Assembly (NCBI RefSeq): GCF_001870515.1
Contig: NZ_MDGT01000005.1
Location: 256,235-320,234, forward strand
Direction of reading: 5' to 3'
Length of the DNA: 64,000 bases
Source of the DNA: Idiomarina sp. MD25a
GTDB lineage: Bacteria; Pseudomonadota; Gammaproteobacteria; Enterobacterales; Alteromonadaceae
Numbering within the stretch: position 1 is the first letter of the stretch; each line of letters opens with the position of its first letter. Position numbers and translations under genes: made by a program. The notes beneath the pieces are model-generated. The model saw only the letters and a list, made by a program, of their open reading frames with translations. It was not told where the DNA came from and searched no databases. This document shows, piece by piece, positions 54,123 to 63,305 of the stretch.

Positions 54123-55374
54123 ACTTGCTATTAAAAGCTTGGCTAACCGCAAAACCAGTGCGTTACTGACGGTTATTGCAATCGCTGTCAGCGTCGCACT
54201 ATTGCTCGCCGTTGAACGAGTAAAAGAACAAGTCCAAGCGAATTTCGCGAATACCGTATCGGGCACCGATCTAATCGTTGGTCCACGTAGTGGTGATGTG
54301 CAATTGTTGCTGGCGTCTGTTTTTCATATCGGAGCGCTTAACAATAGCATGAGTTGGCAGAGCTATGAGAAGCTTAGCCAAAATCGTCAGGTCGAATGGT
54401 CAGTACCCATTTCCTTGGGTGATAGCGTTAGTGGCATGCCGGTTGTTGCGACTACAGCCGGTTATTTCCAGCATTTTAAGTATGGCAACCAACAGCCGCT
54501 TAAATTGCAGCACGGCGAGTGGTTTAATCATTCTGAGCAAGCCGTATTAGGCGCTGATGCTGCAGAAAAGTTGGACTTTAGAGTTGGCGACCAGCTAATT
54601 ATCGCACATGGCACAGGCGGTGTTAGTTTTAGCGAACACAGTGGTCATCCGATTGATGTTGTCGGCATTTTAAATCGCACGGGCACCCCTGTTGATCAGT
54701 CCATTTATGTTGACTTAAAAACGCTTGAGGACATTCATAGCGGAGAGACTGCTGGCGAAGCCGAAGAGCATGCGCACGGGCACACCGGTCATGATGAGCA
54801 CGCTGACCACCATCACCCGACCAGCGCTATAAGCGCGGCATTGGTGGGTTTAAAGTCGCGCCAAATGGCGTTATTTATGCAGCGCGACATCAACACCGCA
54901 GATGGTGAGCCACTGACTGCATTAATGCCGGGGCAAACATTGCAACAACTTTGGAAGACATTACGTGTGTTTGAGCAAGCTCTTAATGGTATCTCCGCTA
55001 TTGTAGTTATCATTGGCCTACTCGGCATGCTAACGATCTTACTGGCAAGTCTACGTGAACGCAGCCGAGAAATGGCTGTGTTGCGAGCAGTGGGTGCGGG
55101 CCCGGGTACACTTTTCACGTTGTTAGTCACTGAGGCGGTTTTACTGACAGTCGTTGCTACCGCTTCGGGCCTGGCGTTACTGTATGTCCTGCAAATTTCC
55201 CTTGCCGGCCTTATTCAGCAGCAGACGGGCTTATTGTTTGCTCTGCAGTGGCCCACTACGGCAGAATGGTGGAGAATGTTATTTGTGGTTGTTGCAGGCT
55301 TCTTAATGAGTCTTGTACCTGCTTGGCGAGCATACCGCCAATCACTTGCAGACGGTTTAACGGTGAAAATATGA
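54115..55374 (+). CDS. FtsX/MacB-like ABC permease with histidine-rich periplasmic loop
   Basis: A 419-residue permease. TM1 is about 16-36, a large MacB-type periplasmic domain about 40-285, and three C-terminal helices lie at about 290-312, 342-365 and 385-405; ERSREMAVLRAVGAGPGTLF is the conserved cytoplasmic loop after helix 2. A His-rich stretch (EHAHGHTGHDEHADHHH, about 217-234, eight His) lies in the periplasmic domain, suggesting transition-metal binding, zinc being the obvious candidate. It overlaps the upstream ATPase gene (8 bases) and the downstream DUF3299 gene (ATGA). Confidence 0.9.
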   Translation: MLKLAIKSLANRKTSALLTVIAIAVSVALLLAVERVKEQVQANFANTVSGTDLIVGPRSGDVQLLLASVFHIGALNNSMSWQSYEKLSQNRQVEWSVPISLGDSVSGMPVVATTAGYFQHFKYGNQQPLKLQHGEWFNHSEQAVLGADAAEKLDFRVGDQLIIAHGTGGVSFSEHSGHPIDVVGILNRTGTPVDQSIYVDLKTLEDIHSGETAGEAEEHAHGHTGHDEHADHHHPTSAISAALVGLKSRQMALFMQRDINTADGEPLTALMPGQTLQQLWKTLRVFEQALNGISAIVVIIGLLGMLTILLASLRERSREMAVLRAVGAGPGTLFTLLVTEAVLLTVVATASGLALLYVLQISLAGLIQQQTGLLFALQWPTTAEWWRMLFVVVAGFLMSLVPAWRAYRQSLADGLTVKI

Positions 55375-55859
55375 AGTATAGTTTGAAAGTAATGATGAGT
55401 ACGGCGTTGCTGTTTCTGGCAAGTCAGAACATGGCGTTCGCTAGCGAAAAAATTGGTTGGAAAGACTTAGTACCCGAAGGCTTTACCCCTCCCCCCGTAA
55501 AGCCTCAGTCGTACTACGACCAAAACCCTGAAGAAGCAGAACAAAAGTTTCTTGATGCACCTGTCGTACAGGCGTTAGATGGCAAAAAAGTCAAAATCCC
55601 CGGCTATGTCGTACAACTGGAAGGCAACGCAGATGCTGTTACAGAATTTCTTCTAGTGCCGTACTTCGGTGCCTGTATCCACGTGCCACCACCGCCTCCA
55701 AATCAGATTATTCACGTTAAGTTTGCTGAAGGCGTACCTTACGAAAATACCTACGATGCGGTTTGGGTTGAAGGTACTATCTCAACTCAACGCACAGACA
55801 GCGACCTTGCGGTGACAGGTTATTCAATGAAAGCTGATAGTGTGACTGTATATCAGTAG
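55371..55859 (+). CDS. Periplasmic DUF3299 protein
   Basis: A 162-residue exported protein of unknown function. The signal peptide is about 1-23 (MKYSLKVMMSTALLFLASQ to AFAS). The mature part has the DUF3299 features KKVKIPGYVVQLEG and VPYFGACIHVPPPPPNQIIHV (about 102-122), whose Cys-His pair could bind metal. The long upstream reading frame is rejected because ATG 55371 overlaps the permease stop (ATGA) and gives the signal peptide. It probably serves the ABC cassette as periplasmic partner. Confidence 0.9.
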   Translation: MKYSLKVMMSTALLFLASQNMAFASEKIGWKDLVPEGFTPPPVKPQSYYDQNPEEAEQKFLDAPVVQALDGKKVKIPGYVVQLEGNADAVTEFLLVPYFGACIHVPPPPPNQIIHVKFAEGVPYENTYDAVWVEGTISTQRTDSDLAVTGYSMKADSVTVYQ

Positions 55860-55864
55860 TTGCC

Positions 55865-58081
55865 TTAGTTAATGTTGGCGGATTGCTTAGCAAGCAATTC
55901 AGCCAACTTTTCCGCCGGCATCGGCTTAGCAAAATGAAAACCTTGCGCTTCGGCGACTTTTAAGTGTTTAAAGTAATTCACTTGCTCTTCAAGCTCGATT
56001 CCTTCTGCCAATACGCTCATTCCCAGTCGATGAGCCATATTCACAATAGTCTCAATAATGATACGGCCACTGTCTTCATTTGAGTTATGTACGAATGTCT
56101 TGTCAATTTTAATACGATCGAGTGGAAGTTTCTGAAGATAACTCAATGACGAGAAGCCGACCCCAAAGTCATCAATAGCAACGTGAATTCCTTGACGTTT
56201 CAAGCGGTAGAGTATATCAGCAACAAGATCTGGATCTTCCATCACAATGCTCTCGGTAATTTCCAACTCGAGCCGATCCGGGCTTACATTATGATTTTGT
56301 AGTTGTTGCTCAACGAGTTCAGGAAAATCGCGCATCCTGAATTGAGGCACGGACACGTTAACCGCGACACGAAGCTCTGGCAAGCCCAACTCATCAAACT
56401 GACGTATCTGCTGACAGGCTTCCTCGATCACCCAAGCACCGATATCAACGATTAGCCCAGAGTATTCCGCAAGAGGAATGAACTCGCCGGGTGATATGAA
56501 GCTTCCGTCACGCTGTGGCCAACGCAATAAGCTCTCTACGCCGATAATGCGTTTAGAGGCTAAACAGACCTGTGGTTGATACCACACTTGTAGACGTCGT
56601 TCTGCAAAGTCTGCTCGCAGCAGCCGCACGATATGCAAGCGACGCTGAGTCTCTTGCTCCATGTAAGGCAAGTAGTAATTATGACGCTCGAAAGAGTTCT
56701 TCTTGGCATTCTTGAGTGCAATATAGGCTTGCTTAAGCAAGCTTTTACCACTCTCATGCTCACTGTTGGATGCGGCAGTAAAGCCACACGTAATACTCAG
56801 GGGAATATGATGCTCACCCGCGCGATAGGGCAGTCTGAACAGCTCATTTAAATTACGAGGTGAAATAATTTCTTCTGGGCCAATTAAACCAAAGACATCA
56901 GCGGCAATGCGTGAGACAAACACGTCTTGACCGAGTTGCTCACTCAGTCGCAACGCCACTGAGCGTAACAAAAGATTGCCCACGTCTTGCCCCAAGCCAT
57001 CGTTAACATCAGAAAAGTGGTCAATATCAATGATTGCAACGACCGTTCGTTCATCTTTTAGTTTAGCTAATTCGGTTAAGCGTCGTGAGAATTCGCCACG
57101 GTTAGCGACGCCCGTTAACGGGTCACGATAGGCTGCGGCTCGCAACTCTTCAAACAAATTGGCATTTTCAAAGCCGACCGCGATATTTGCGAGAAAGACC
57201 TCAAGTAATTCTTGGTCATAGTTCTCAAGCAGTTCTGAGGTTTCAATATACGCTGCAGCTTGGTGTATCTGACCATCAATAAAAAATACAGAAGCACCGT
57301 CCAGTTGAATATGTCTCTTCTCACGCAAACATTGTTTCACCGCGTCTTCGATAAACTTAGAATTTAAACTTGTCAGGGAACGGTTAATGCTACCAGCAAA
57401 GTGTCCCGCCGCACCCAATACCAGTATCTCGTTATCCTTGTGAGGTGCGCGCGCACCGACAATACCTTCGGCGCTCAAACCTAATAATGACGCGAGTTGG
57501 GTAACTACACCCTCAGAAAAGTTAACGATAGAATGCTTTTCCATCAAGTTGGAAGCCGAGTGTATGATTTTACGCAAACCACGGCGATTTTCGTTGATAG
57601 TACGGAGCTGTTGGTAGGAGCGTATGGCAGCGTAAACCGTTGTCAGCAATCGACTACGAGTTAACTCGGTTTTGGTCTTGTAGTCATTGATGTCGTAATC
57701 TTTAATGACACTCTCTTCAGGCGCATAACCTGGCTGACCGGTACGTAACACGATTCTAATTTCGTCATTTCGTAAATCGCTTCTAATGGCACGTGCTACT
57801 TTTAATCCGGCGTCGTCAGATTCCATGACAACATCCAATAGAACCATCGCGATATCATTTTGGTTAGCAAGCACATCCATGGCTTGCTCACCACTGTAGG
57901 CATGAATAAACTCAAGTGATTTATCGGCAATAATTACGTCAGATAGCGCCATTTTTGTTACGGCATGAATTTCCTGATCGTCGTCAACGATCAAAATTTT
58001 CCAACTTTCTAACGCGGTGACTGCCCTAGCTTCATCATCGTCATCGATAAGAAACAGAGGCTCTTCATTATTACTGCTCAT
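55865..58081 (-). CDS. Response regulator with DUF3369, degenerate GGDEF and EAL domains
   Basis: A 738-residue cytoplasmic signalling protein. The receiver domain (about 28-155, phospho-Asp near 83 in VLLDVVMES) is followed by a DUF3369 sensor (about 165-310). A GGDEF domain (about 315-475) starts DPLTGVANRGEF but has IAADVF where GGDEF should be, so cyclase activity is unlikely. The EAL domain (about 490-735) keeps ESLLRW, AVNVS, LEITES, AIDDFGVGFSS and LAEGIE, so cyclic-di-GMP phosphodiesterase activity is expected. ATG 58081 is preferred over TTG 58093. No histidine kinase is nearby. Confidence 0.95.
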   Translation of the reverse strand: MSSNNEEPLFLIDDDDEARAVTALESWKILIVDDDQEIHAVTKMALSDVIIADKSLEFIHAYSGEQAMDVLANQNDIAMVLLDVVMESDDAGLKVARAIRSDLRNDEIRIVLRTGQPGYAPEESVIKDYDINDYKTKTELTRSRLLTTVYAAIRSYQQLRTINENRRGLRKIIHSASNLMEKHSIVNFSEGVVTQLASLLGLSAEGIVGARAPHKDNEILVLGAAGHFAGSINRSLTSLNSKFIEDAVKQCLREKRHIQLDGASVFFIDGQIHQAAAYIETSELLENYDQELLEVFLANIAVGFENANLFEELRAAAYRDPLTGVANRGEFSRRLTELAKLKDERTVVAIIDIDHFSDVNDGLGQDVGNLLLRSVALRLSEQLGQDVFVSRIAADVFGLIGPEEIISPRNLNELFRLPYRAGEHHIPLSITCGFTAASNSEHESGKSLLKQAYIALKNAKKNSFERHNYYLPYMEQETQRRLHIVRLLRADFAERRLQVWYQPQVCLASKRIIGVESLLRWPQRDGSFISPGEFIPLAEYSGLIVDIGAWVIEEACQQIRQFDELGLPELRVAVNVSVPQFRMRDFPELVEQQLQNHNVSPDRLELEITESIVMEDPDLVADILYRLKRQGIHVAIDDFGVGFSSLSYLQKLPLDRIKIDKTFVHNSNEDSGRIIIETIVNMAHRLGMSVLAEGIELEEQVNYFKHLKVAEAQGFHFAKPMPAEKLAELLAKQSANIN

Positions 58082-58160
58082 TCTTGCCTGCAAATTGTTA
58101 ATCTCGATATAACAATCTAGCCATATCGAACTTCAACTGCAAGTATTTATGAGTTGTTCA

Positions 58161-58871
58161 TCAGAAATGAACGTCTACTGACAAATAAGGACCCGAGAAA
58201 CGCACATCGCTATAGGTGTCATCGATATCATCTAGCTTAATTTCCATATCACGATACCCGAGGCTGACACTAGCATCTATCGCAGCGTTATCAAGAAACT
58301 GATACTCGACCGACGCACTGATATCGCGGATGTCACTGTCATCAAAGCTGACGGCACTCGCTTCGGCATTAATCCACCAAGAAGTAAAAGGCAGTCCGAT
58401 CTTAGTGGCTGCATACGCCATTGGTACAGTGCCCGAGAATTCGACAGGCGTAACGGTAGAACCCGCGACGATATAGCTGCTATTACCATCAAACCGCTTC
58501 GCGTTGACCCCTAAATCAATAGAGACGATATCATTATCAAAAATTTCATAATACAAAATATAATCGACATGGCTGAAGTCGCTCTCGGGATTGATTCCCT
58601 CACCATCAACAGTCATATCATTCCAACGCGCTTTAAAGTTAGGAATTAAAGGCACTGGATGCTCAAGTGCCACATAGTAACTTGAAAATGTTTCGCTTTG
58701 ATCATCGTAATTGCCCAGCTGAACCTGTGGTTCGAACGCCGAAATTGAGCCATCGGCATTACCGTTCCAATATTGCCCACCTGCAAAAATACCAAATATG
58801 GTGTCGGCATTGGCTGCCATTGGAGCGAGCGCCAAACCGGCGAGTGGTAATATCTTCGCAATATGCTTCAT
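58161..58871 (-). CDS. TIGR04219-type outer membrane beta-barrel protein
   Basis: A 236-residue precursor with a signal peptide (MKHIAKILPLAGLALAPMAANA, cleavage near 22). The mature sequence is a small beta-barrel: alternating strands, many Tyr, Asp and Ser, and a terminal aromatic (YLSVDVHF). GGQYWNGNADGS, IPNFKARWNDMTVDG and FDNDIVSIDLGVNAKRFDG are the segments I associate with TIGR04219, a family without known function. It follows the DUF2333 gene at 22 bases on the same strand, and the start has AAGG about 8 bases upstream. Confidence 0.85.
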   Translation of the reverse strand: MKHIAKILPLAGLALAPMAANADTIFGIFAGGQYWNGNADGSISAFEPQVQLGNYDDQSETFSSYYVALEHPVPLIPNFKARWNDMTVDGEGINPESDFSHVDYILYYEIFDNDIVSIDLGVNAKRFDGNSSYIVAGSTVTPVEFSGTVPMAYAATKIGLPFTSWWINAEASAVSFDDSDIRDISASVEYQFLDNAAIDASVSLGYRDMEIKLDDIDDTYSDVRFSGPYLSVDVHF

Positions 58872-58893
58872 AGTTAAACCTTCTGTACGTTGC

Positions 58894-59895
58894 TTAGCCT
58901 TGTGCTAATAAGCTGCGTAATTCAATGAGCGCAGCATTAGCACGAGAAATATAATTAGCCATTACTAATGAATGGTTTGCCATCAGACCAAAACCAGAAC
59001 CATTGAGCACCATAGGGCTCCAGAGTGTCTTCTGCGTTGACTCTAATTCACTAATAATCTGTTGCAAGCTAATTAACGCATTTTTATCTTCCAGAATATC
59101 TTTAAAATCGATTTCGACGGCTTTCAAATAATGCAGTAATGCCCAAGAAGCGCCTCGCGCCTCATAAAATACATCGTCAATTTCCCACCAACTGGTTTGC
59201 TCTCGCACAATTCGCGGGGTTGGCGTGGACTGTCGAGCTTTCGCATTACCGGCTAGAGTGATATCAGGCTCAACTCGTGCCACACTCGCACTTAAGCGAC
59301 GCGATAAAGAACCCAAACGTTTCTCTACCTCGGCTACCCACGCTCTCAAGTTATCCGCTCTGGAGTAAAATTGTGCGGAATGATCATTGGGGTCAGCAAG
59401 TGCAAGCCGGTATTGCTTTAATTGTTTAATAACCTCGTTAAACTCGCTTTCTGGTGATGGCGCAAACCAGCTTTCGTGATCAATATTCATCGCCGGCTGC
59501 GCCACTACTAGGAAGCTATTTTCGGCAGACTGGGACTGAGAACGGCTGTACTCGTTACGCATCACCAACATGAGATCACGCGTCATTTGTACAACGCCGT
59601 ATTCCCATGCCGGAATATCATCAACCCACACGAAGGGCGGTAGGATATCATTGCTCATGTAGCCACCACGCTTATTTAGCAAGGTATCCAACACTTCGAT
59701 AGCCGCAGTTGAAGTCGCGAAGCCATTGACTGGCTCTAAATTTAATTGCTCTGCTTGTGCCTGAACGCGCTGCTTAACGCTGAACGTGTCGGGTTCTTCA
59801 GAGAACCACCAGGCAATAACCCATAAGATAAGCACTAGAGATACTAATGAAATGAGTAACCATTTAATACTCAGCTTAAATTGACCTATTCGCAT
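58894..59895 (-). CDS. DUF2333 family inner-membrane-anchored protein
   Basis: A 333-residue protein with one N-terminal transmembrane segment (about 11-30, LLISLVSLVLILWVIAWWF) and a helical periplasmic domain. Family features are GFATSTAAIEVLDTLLNKRGGYMSND, PAWEYGVVQMTRDLMLVMRNEYSRSQSQS (split across helices), WWEIDDVFYEARGASWALLHYLKA and NGSGFGLMANHSLVMANYISRANAAL. Function is unknown. It is 6 bases after the PCuAC gene and upstream of the TIGR04219 gene, implying a common envelope-related operon. Confidence 0.88.
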   Translation of the reverse strand: MRIGQFKLSIKWLLISLVSLVLILWVIAWWFSEEPDTFSVKQRVQAQAEQLNLEPVNGFATSTAAIEVLDTLLNKRGGYMSNDILPPFVWVDDIPAWEYGVVQMTRDLMLVMRNEYSRSQSQSAENSFLVVAQPAMNIDHESWFAPSPESEFNEVIKQLKQYRLALADPNDHSAQFYSRADNLRAWVAEVEKRLGSLSRRLSASVARVEPDITLAGNAKARQSTPTPRIVREQTSWWEIDDVFYEARGASWALLHYLKAVEIDFKDILEDKNALISLQQIISELESTQKTLWSPMVLNGSGFGLMANHSLVMANYISRANAALIELRSLLAQG

Positions 59896-59901
59896 AGTCT
59901 G

Positions 59902-60321
59902 CTATCGACCCTCGACCGGAATTGAAATTGTTTGCGTCTGATTATTATCGTACGAAATAGTGAGGTTAAAAGTTTGTCCTTCCACCAAAGGCTTTTTCAG
60001 ATCCATTAGCATGAAGTGATAACCACCACTTTGGAACACAACCTGTTCACTCGGAGCAATCGTTAATTCAGGTACGTGTTTCATCGACATCATACCATCA
60101 CGCATTTCATGCGTATGAATCTGAGTCATTTTGCTTATATCTGAAGTGACATGATGGATGGTAATTGGTGTGGATGAAAGATTCTCTAGCGTAGCAAATG
60201 CAACGCCGTTTTGAGAGCCCGGAATGGACGCTTTTGCTCGCGCATCAGAAATACTCAAAGTATCTTGCGCCATGGCACTCGTTGATACCATTAGCGCAAG
60301 ACCCACTAATAACTTTAACAT
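59902..60321 (-). CDS. PCu(A)C-type periplasmic copper chaperone
   Basis: A 139-residue protein with a signal peptide (MLKLLVGLALMVSTSAMAQ) and a PCuAC cupredoxin-like fold. The copper motif is recognisable: QIHTHEMRDGMMSMKHV, then SGGYHFMLMDL, giving the His/Met ligand arrangement used for Cu(I). Such proteins load CuA of cytochrome oxidase or handle periplasmic copper. ATG 60321 is chosen because GAGG lies about 8 bases upstream; GTG 60330 lies almost on that site. No oxidase gene is nearby; DUF2333 and TIGR04219 genes follow. Confidence 0.92.
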   Translation of the reverse strand: MLKLLVGLALMVSTSAMAQDTLSISDARAKASIPGSQNGVAFATLENLSSTPITIHHVTSDISKMTQIHTHEMRDGMMSMKHVPELTIAPSEQVVFQSGGYHFMLMDLKKPLVEGQTFNLTISYDNNQTQTISIPVEGR

Positions 60322-60356
60322 TGGTTTCACCTCAATTTTTTGTCATTGAAGTGATG

Positions 60357-60680
60357 TTACACCGTTTTGCGTCGATCCCGAAACACAAAGTATAAGATCA
60401 GCAAACAAACAATGAGTGGCCAAAACATACCGATGCCGGTAAATATTAATGCAATGAATCCTGCAGCTAAACCGAGCAACACGCTACCAAACACCGTCAT
60501 CACGACAAAAAACACTAACCCGACTACGGCAAATCCGATCAGCAGACTGATAGTAAACTCGAGTACTGACCCTACTGCAAAACCTAAGCCTGAAAGTATT
60601 TCTGGGGCAAAAAATAGCGCGCCTATAACAAGTAACGCGATTAACCAACCTTTACCGGAACTACGTTTATATGTGGACAT
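60357..60680 (-). CDS. Small membrane protein, function unknown
   Basis: A 107-residue protein not assigned to a family. Hydrophobic segments lie at about 12-32, 38-60 and 66-98 (three or four helices), flanked by a basic N-terminus (MSTYKRSSGKGW) and a basic C-terminus (FRDRRKTV). There are no charged residues inside the membrane region. It has an excellent ribosome binding site (GAGGAGG, 6 bases before ATG 60680). It is the first gene of the leftward group with the PCuAC, DUF2333 and TIGR04219 genes (gaps 35, 6 and 22 bases). Confidence 0.8.
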   Translation of the reverse strand: MSTYKRSSGKGWLIALLVIGALFFAPEILSGLGFAVGSVLEFTISLLIGFAVVGLVFFVVMTVFGSVLLGLAAGFIALIFTGIGMFWPLIVCLLILYFVFRDRRKTV

Positions 60681-60805
60681 AATGCCCTCCTCTTGTATTT
60701 ACGCTACTTTTTTAATTCAATCTCCGTGCCAATTTATAACTATTTGTTTTAATTGATTTTTATACAGTAACGATATGTGATTGAGGCATTTCTACGCAGA
60801 TAAAA

Positions 60806-60834
60806 TAAAAAAACCGCCACATAGTGGCGGTTTT
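60806..60834 (-). terminator. Intrinsic terminator after the TonB receptor gene
   Basis: CCGCCAC-ATA-GTGGCGG (60814-60830) is a perfect 7-bp stem with a 3-base loop, flanked by A-rich sequence that gives TTTTTTTTATTTTA on the minus strand. It lies 17 bases after the receptor stop codon and is also flanked by TTTT on the plus strand. Confidence 0.9.
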
Positions 60835-60850
60835 GACTAACTCAATTTAA

Positions 60851-63262
60851 TTAAAAGCGATACTCAACTTCCGTGTAAACATAACCGCCATTAAAGCCTA
60901 TCGGCGAGTTAGTGAGCGGATATTTGAAGATGCCATTAAATTGATTACCTTCACCACGTTCATCGGGATATTCATTAAACAAGTTTTGCGCTCCAACCGT
61001 GATGTCAAACTGATCGTTTAATGCGTAACTCACTGTGATATCAGTAATCCAATTCGGTCCGTACGTCTCTTTACCACTTGAGTAATTGATACTATAGGTA
61101 CCAAAGTAACTAAATTGTACATTACTCGTCCATCGGCCCATTTCATGAGTGAGTCCCAACGACGCGCTGCTTGAAGGTACCGACTCTGTCATTCTCACGC
61201 GTTCATCTTCATCAAACAGAACTTGCTCCAGTCCATCAAGTAACGGCGGTAGGTTAACAGAATCGATCTCTGTATCGTTGTACCCATAAGCGAGTTGTGC
61301 TTTTAACGAGCCATAGCTGTCGAGGTCGTAATCTTTACTAACGACTAAATCAATCCCCTGGGTCGTTGTATCCACAGCGTTAACAAAGAACCGAGCGTTA
61401 TCGGCATTTGTTTGTGCAAGCGCATCCGCAACGGCGGGGGAGTCCATTGGCGATACATCGCCCGACAATATGATGCGGTCATCGATTGCGATCTGATAGG
61501 CATCGAGTGTTACCGCAAGTCCATCGTAACCATTCCACACCAATCCAAGGCTGTAGCTCTGCGATTCTTCAGGTTCTAAACGACCAATATTGAGGGCGTT
61601 GGCTACATCACTTAAGTTATTAAAGGTACCCGACTGTTCGGGCACCAAACCGTCACCACGATCAACGAATAAGGTTGATACATTGGTGAAATAAAGTTGC
61701 TGAACACTCGGCGCCCTAAAGCCCGTGTTGACTGCACCACGTACCGCGAACCGGTCAGTAATGTCGTAGCGACCGGAGACCTTCCAACTCGTGTTGTCGC
61801 CAAAATCGGAGTAATCTTCGTAACGTACCGCAGCGCCCCACATGAAGTCTGTAGTAAGCTGATTTTCCGCTTCTAAATACACACCAATATTATCTCGGCT
61901 TTGGTCAACCTCAGACTCGGGCGTAAAACCACTAAAGCCCTGACTGCCTGATGGACGATCCTGGTAACCACCATCGATGTATGATGCTTCTTCTCCTGCC
62001 GTAATCTCATAGCTATTCTCGCGATAACTGATACCTGTGGCAATCGAGAGATCAGAGTTATTTAAAAACGGAATGAAACGTTGGGCATCGATAGTAACGT
62101 TTGTTTCCTTATTTTCTAAGGTGCCCGCTTCAAACGAAGTCGGTGTAACATTCGGCCCTAAGGAAGCATTAAGCGAGTTTTTCACGTTATATTGAAACTC
62201 GCTCATACCGTGACCTGCGCTTACATCAATGGTCCACTCATTTAATAGCCACTCATAGCCTACGTAAGCAGAATAGTCTTTCACATCAGGCGCGAGAATC
62301 GGTAAAAAGCCATCAGGATAGATTTCTGTAAGTGTATTCGACTGCAAAGCACGACGATAAAATGCCCCTGATTCCGATGAGCGATCACTTACTCCTGCGA
62401 AAGCATATAAAGTGCCGCCTTCAACCACTTCCTGCTCGTAATTTGCGAACAACGCTGCGTTTTCGTACTCTGCATCACCTACATGAAAGCTATAGCGATC
62501 AAAGGTATCTTCACGCGGATCTGGGTCGCCATTAGGTAATTCGGGGTACTGCTGACGCGGGTCCGGGCCTGCACGATTTGTACGGTTTTTATGATGAAAT
62601 TCACCGGATAGTGTAAGTGAGCCCGTATCACCTACTTTAAATCCACCACTAGCAGATAGTTTGTATTGCTCACCGTCACCTTCATAAGTTTGACCAACTT
62701 GTGCATTGGCTGTACCGCCCGAATCGTTGTCCTTCAGCACGATATTGATAACTCCAGCAATCGCATCCGAGCCGTAAAGTGCTGCGGCACCGTCACGTAG
62801 CACTTCAATGCGCTTAATCGCTGAAATAGGTATCGCGTTTAAGTCGACATTAGAGCTACCACGCCCGGTTGTACCACTTAAATGCACTAAAGCAGATTTA
62901 TGACGACGTTTTCCGTTCACCAACACCAACGTATGGTCAGGAGAAAGCCCGCGTAACGAGGCAGGACGCACAGCATCTGTTCCGTCTGTCACTGAGGACG
63001 ACGGAAAGTTAAAGCTTGGCACGGCATACTGCAGCGCTTTTGCTGTTTCTGTAATGCCCGTAGCTGCTAAGTCATCTGCTGAAATGATGTCGACCGGCGC
63101 GGCACCGTCTGTTGCCGTGCGATAAGATAGCCGTGACCCAACAACCTGAATCACTTCTTCGACGTCCGCCTCGGCTTGATCTTGTTGCTGGGCAAACGTG
63201 GGTAGGGAACTGATCGATGTGGCTGTAACAACAGCCATCGCAATTGCATTATATTTTTTCAT
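60851..63262 (-). CDS. TonB-dependent outer membrane receptor
   Basis: An 803-residue precursor with a signal peptide (MKKYNAIAMAVVTATSISS to TFAQ), a TonB-box-like EEVIQVVGSR (about 36-45), a plug domain (about 46-175: LRGLSPDHTLVLVNGKRRH, IKRIEVLRDGAAALYGSDA) and a 22-strand barrel ending in Phe (YTEVEYRF). The substrate cannot be told; siderophore, haem, vitamin or oligosaccharide uptake all use this fold. ATG 63262 follows GGAGAG and gives the signal peptide; a 15-residue longer start has none. It is monocistronic, with a terminator behind it and repeats upstream. Confidence 0.95.
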   Translation of the reverse strand: MKKYNAIAMAVVTATSISSLPTFAQQQDQAEADVEEVIQVVGSRLSYRTATDGAAPVDIISADDLAATGITETAKALQYAVPSFNFPSSSVTDGTDAVRPASLRGLSPDHTLVLVNGKRRHKSALVHLSGTTGRGSSNVDLNAIPISAIKRIEVLRDGAAALYGSDAIAGVINIVLKDNDSGGTANAQVGQTYEGDGEQYKLSASGGFKVGDTGSLTLSGEFHHKNRTNRAGPDPRQQYPELPNGDPDPREDTFDRYSFHVGDAEYENAALFANYEQEVVEGGTLYAFAGVSDRSSESGAFYRRALQSNTLTEIYPDGFLPILAPDVKDYSAYVGYEWLLNEWTIDVSAGHGMSEFQYNVKNSLNASLGPNVTPTSFEAGTLENKETNVTIDAQRFIPFLNNSDLSIATGISYRENSYEITAGEEASYIDGGYQDRPSGSQGFSGFTPESEVDQSRDNIGVYLEAENQLTTDFMWGAAVRYEDYSDFGDNTSWKVSGRYDITDRFAVRGAVNTGFRAPSVQQLYFTNVSTLFVDRGDGLVPEQSGTFNNLSDVANALNIGRLEPEESQSYSLGLVWNGYDGLAVTLDAYQIAIDDRIILSGDVSPMDSPAVADALAQTNADNARFFVNAVDTTTQGIDLVVSKDYDLDSYGSLKAQLAYGYNDTEIDSVNLPPLLDGLEQVLFDEDERVRMTESVPSSSASLGLTHEMGRWTSNVQFSYFGTYSINYSSGKETYGPNWITDITVSYALNDQFDITVGAQNLFNEYPDERGEGNQFNGIFKYPLTNSPIGFNGGYVYTEVEYRF

Positions 63263-63305
63263 TACTGCTCTCCATGGGCCGTAACACAAACAAATTATGT
63301 TAGGC

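Noticed and set aside
55248..55370. N-terminal extension of the DUF3299 gene into the permease
   Set aside because: The extension reads out of frame through the permease and hides a clear signal peptide starting at ATG 55371.
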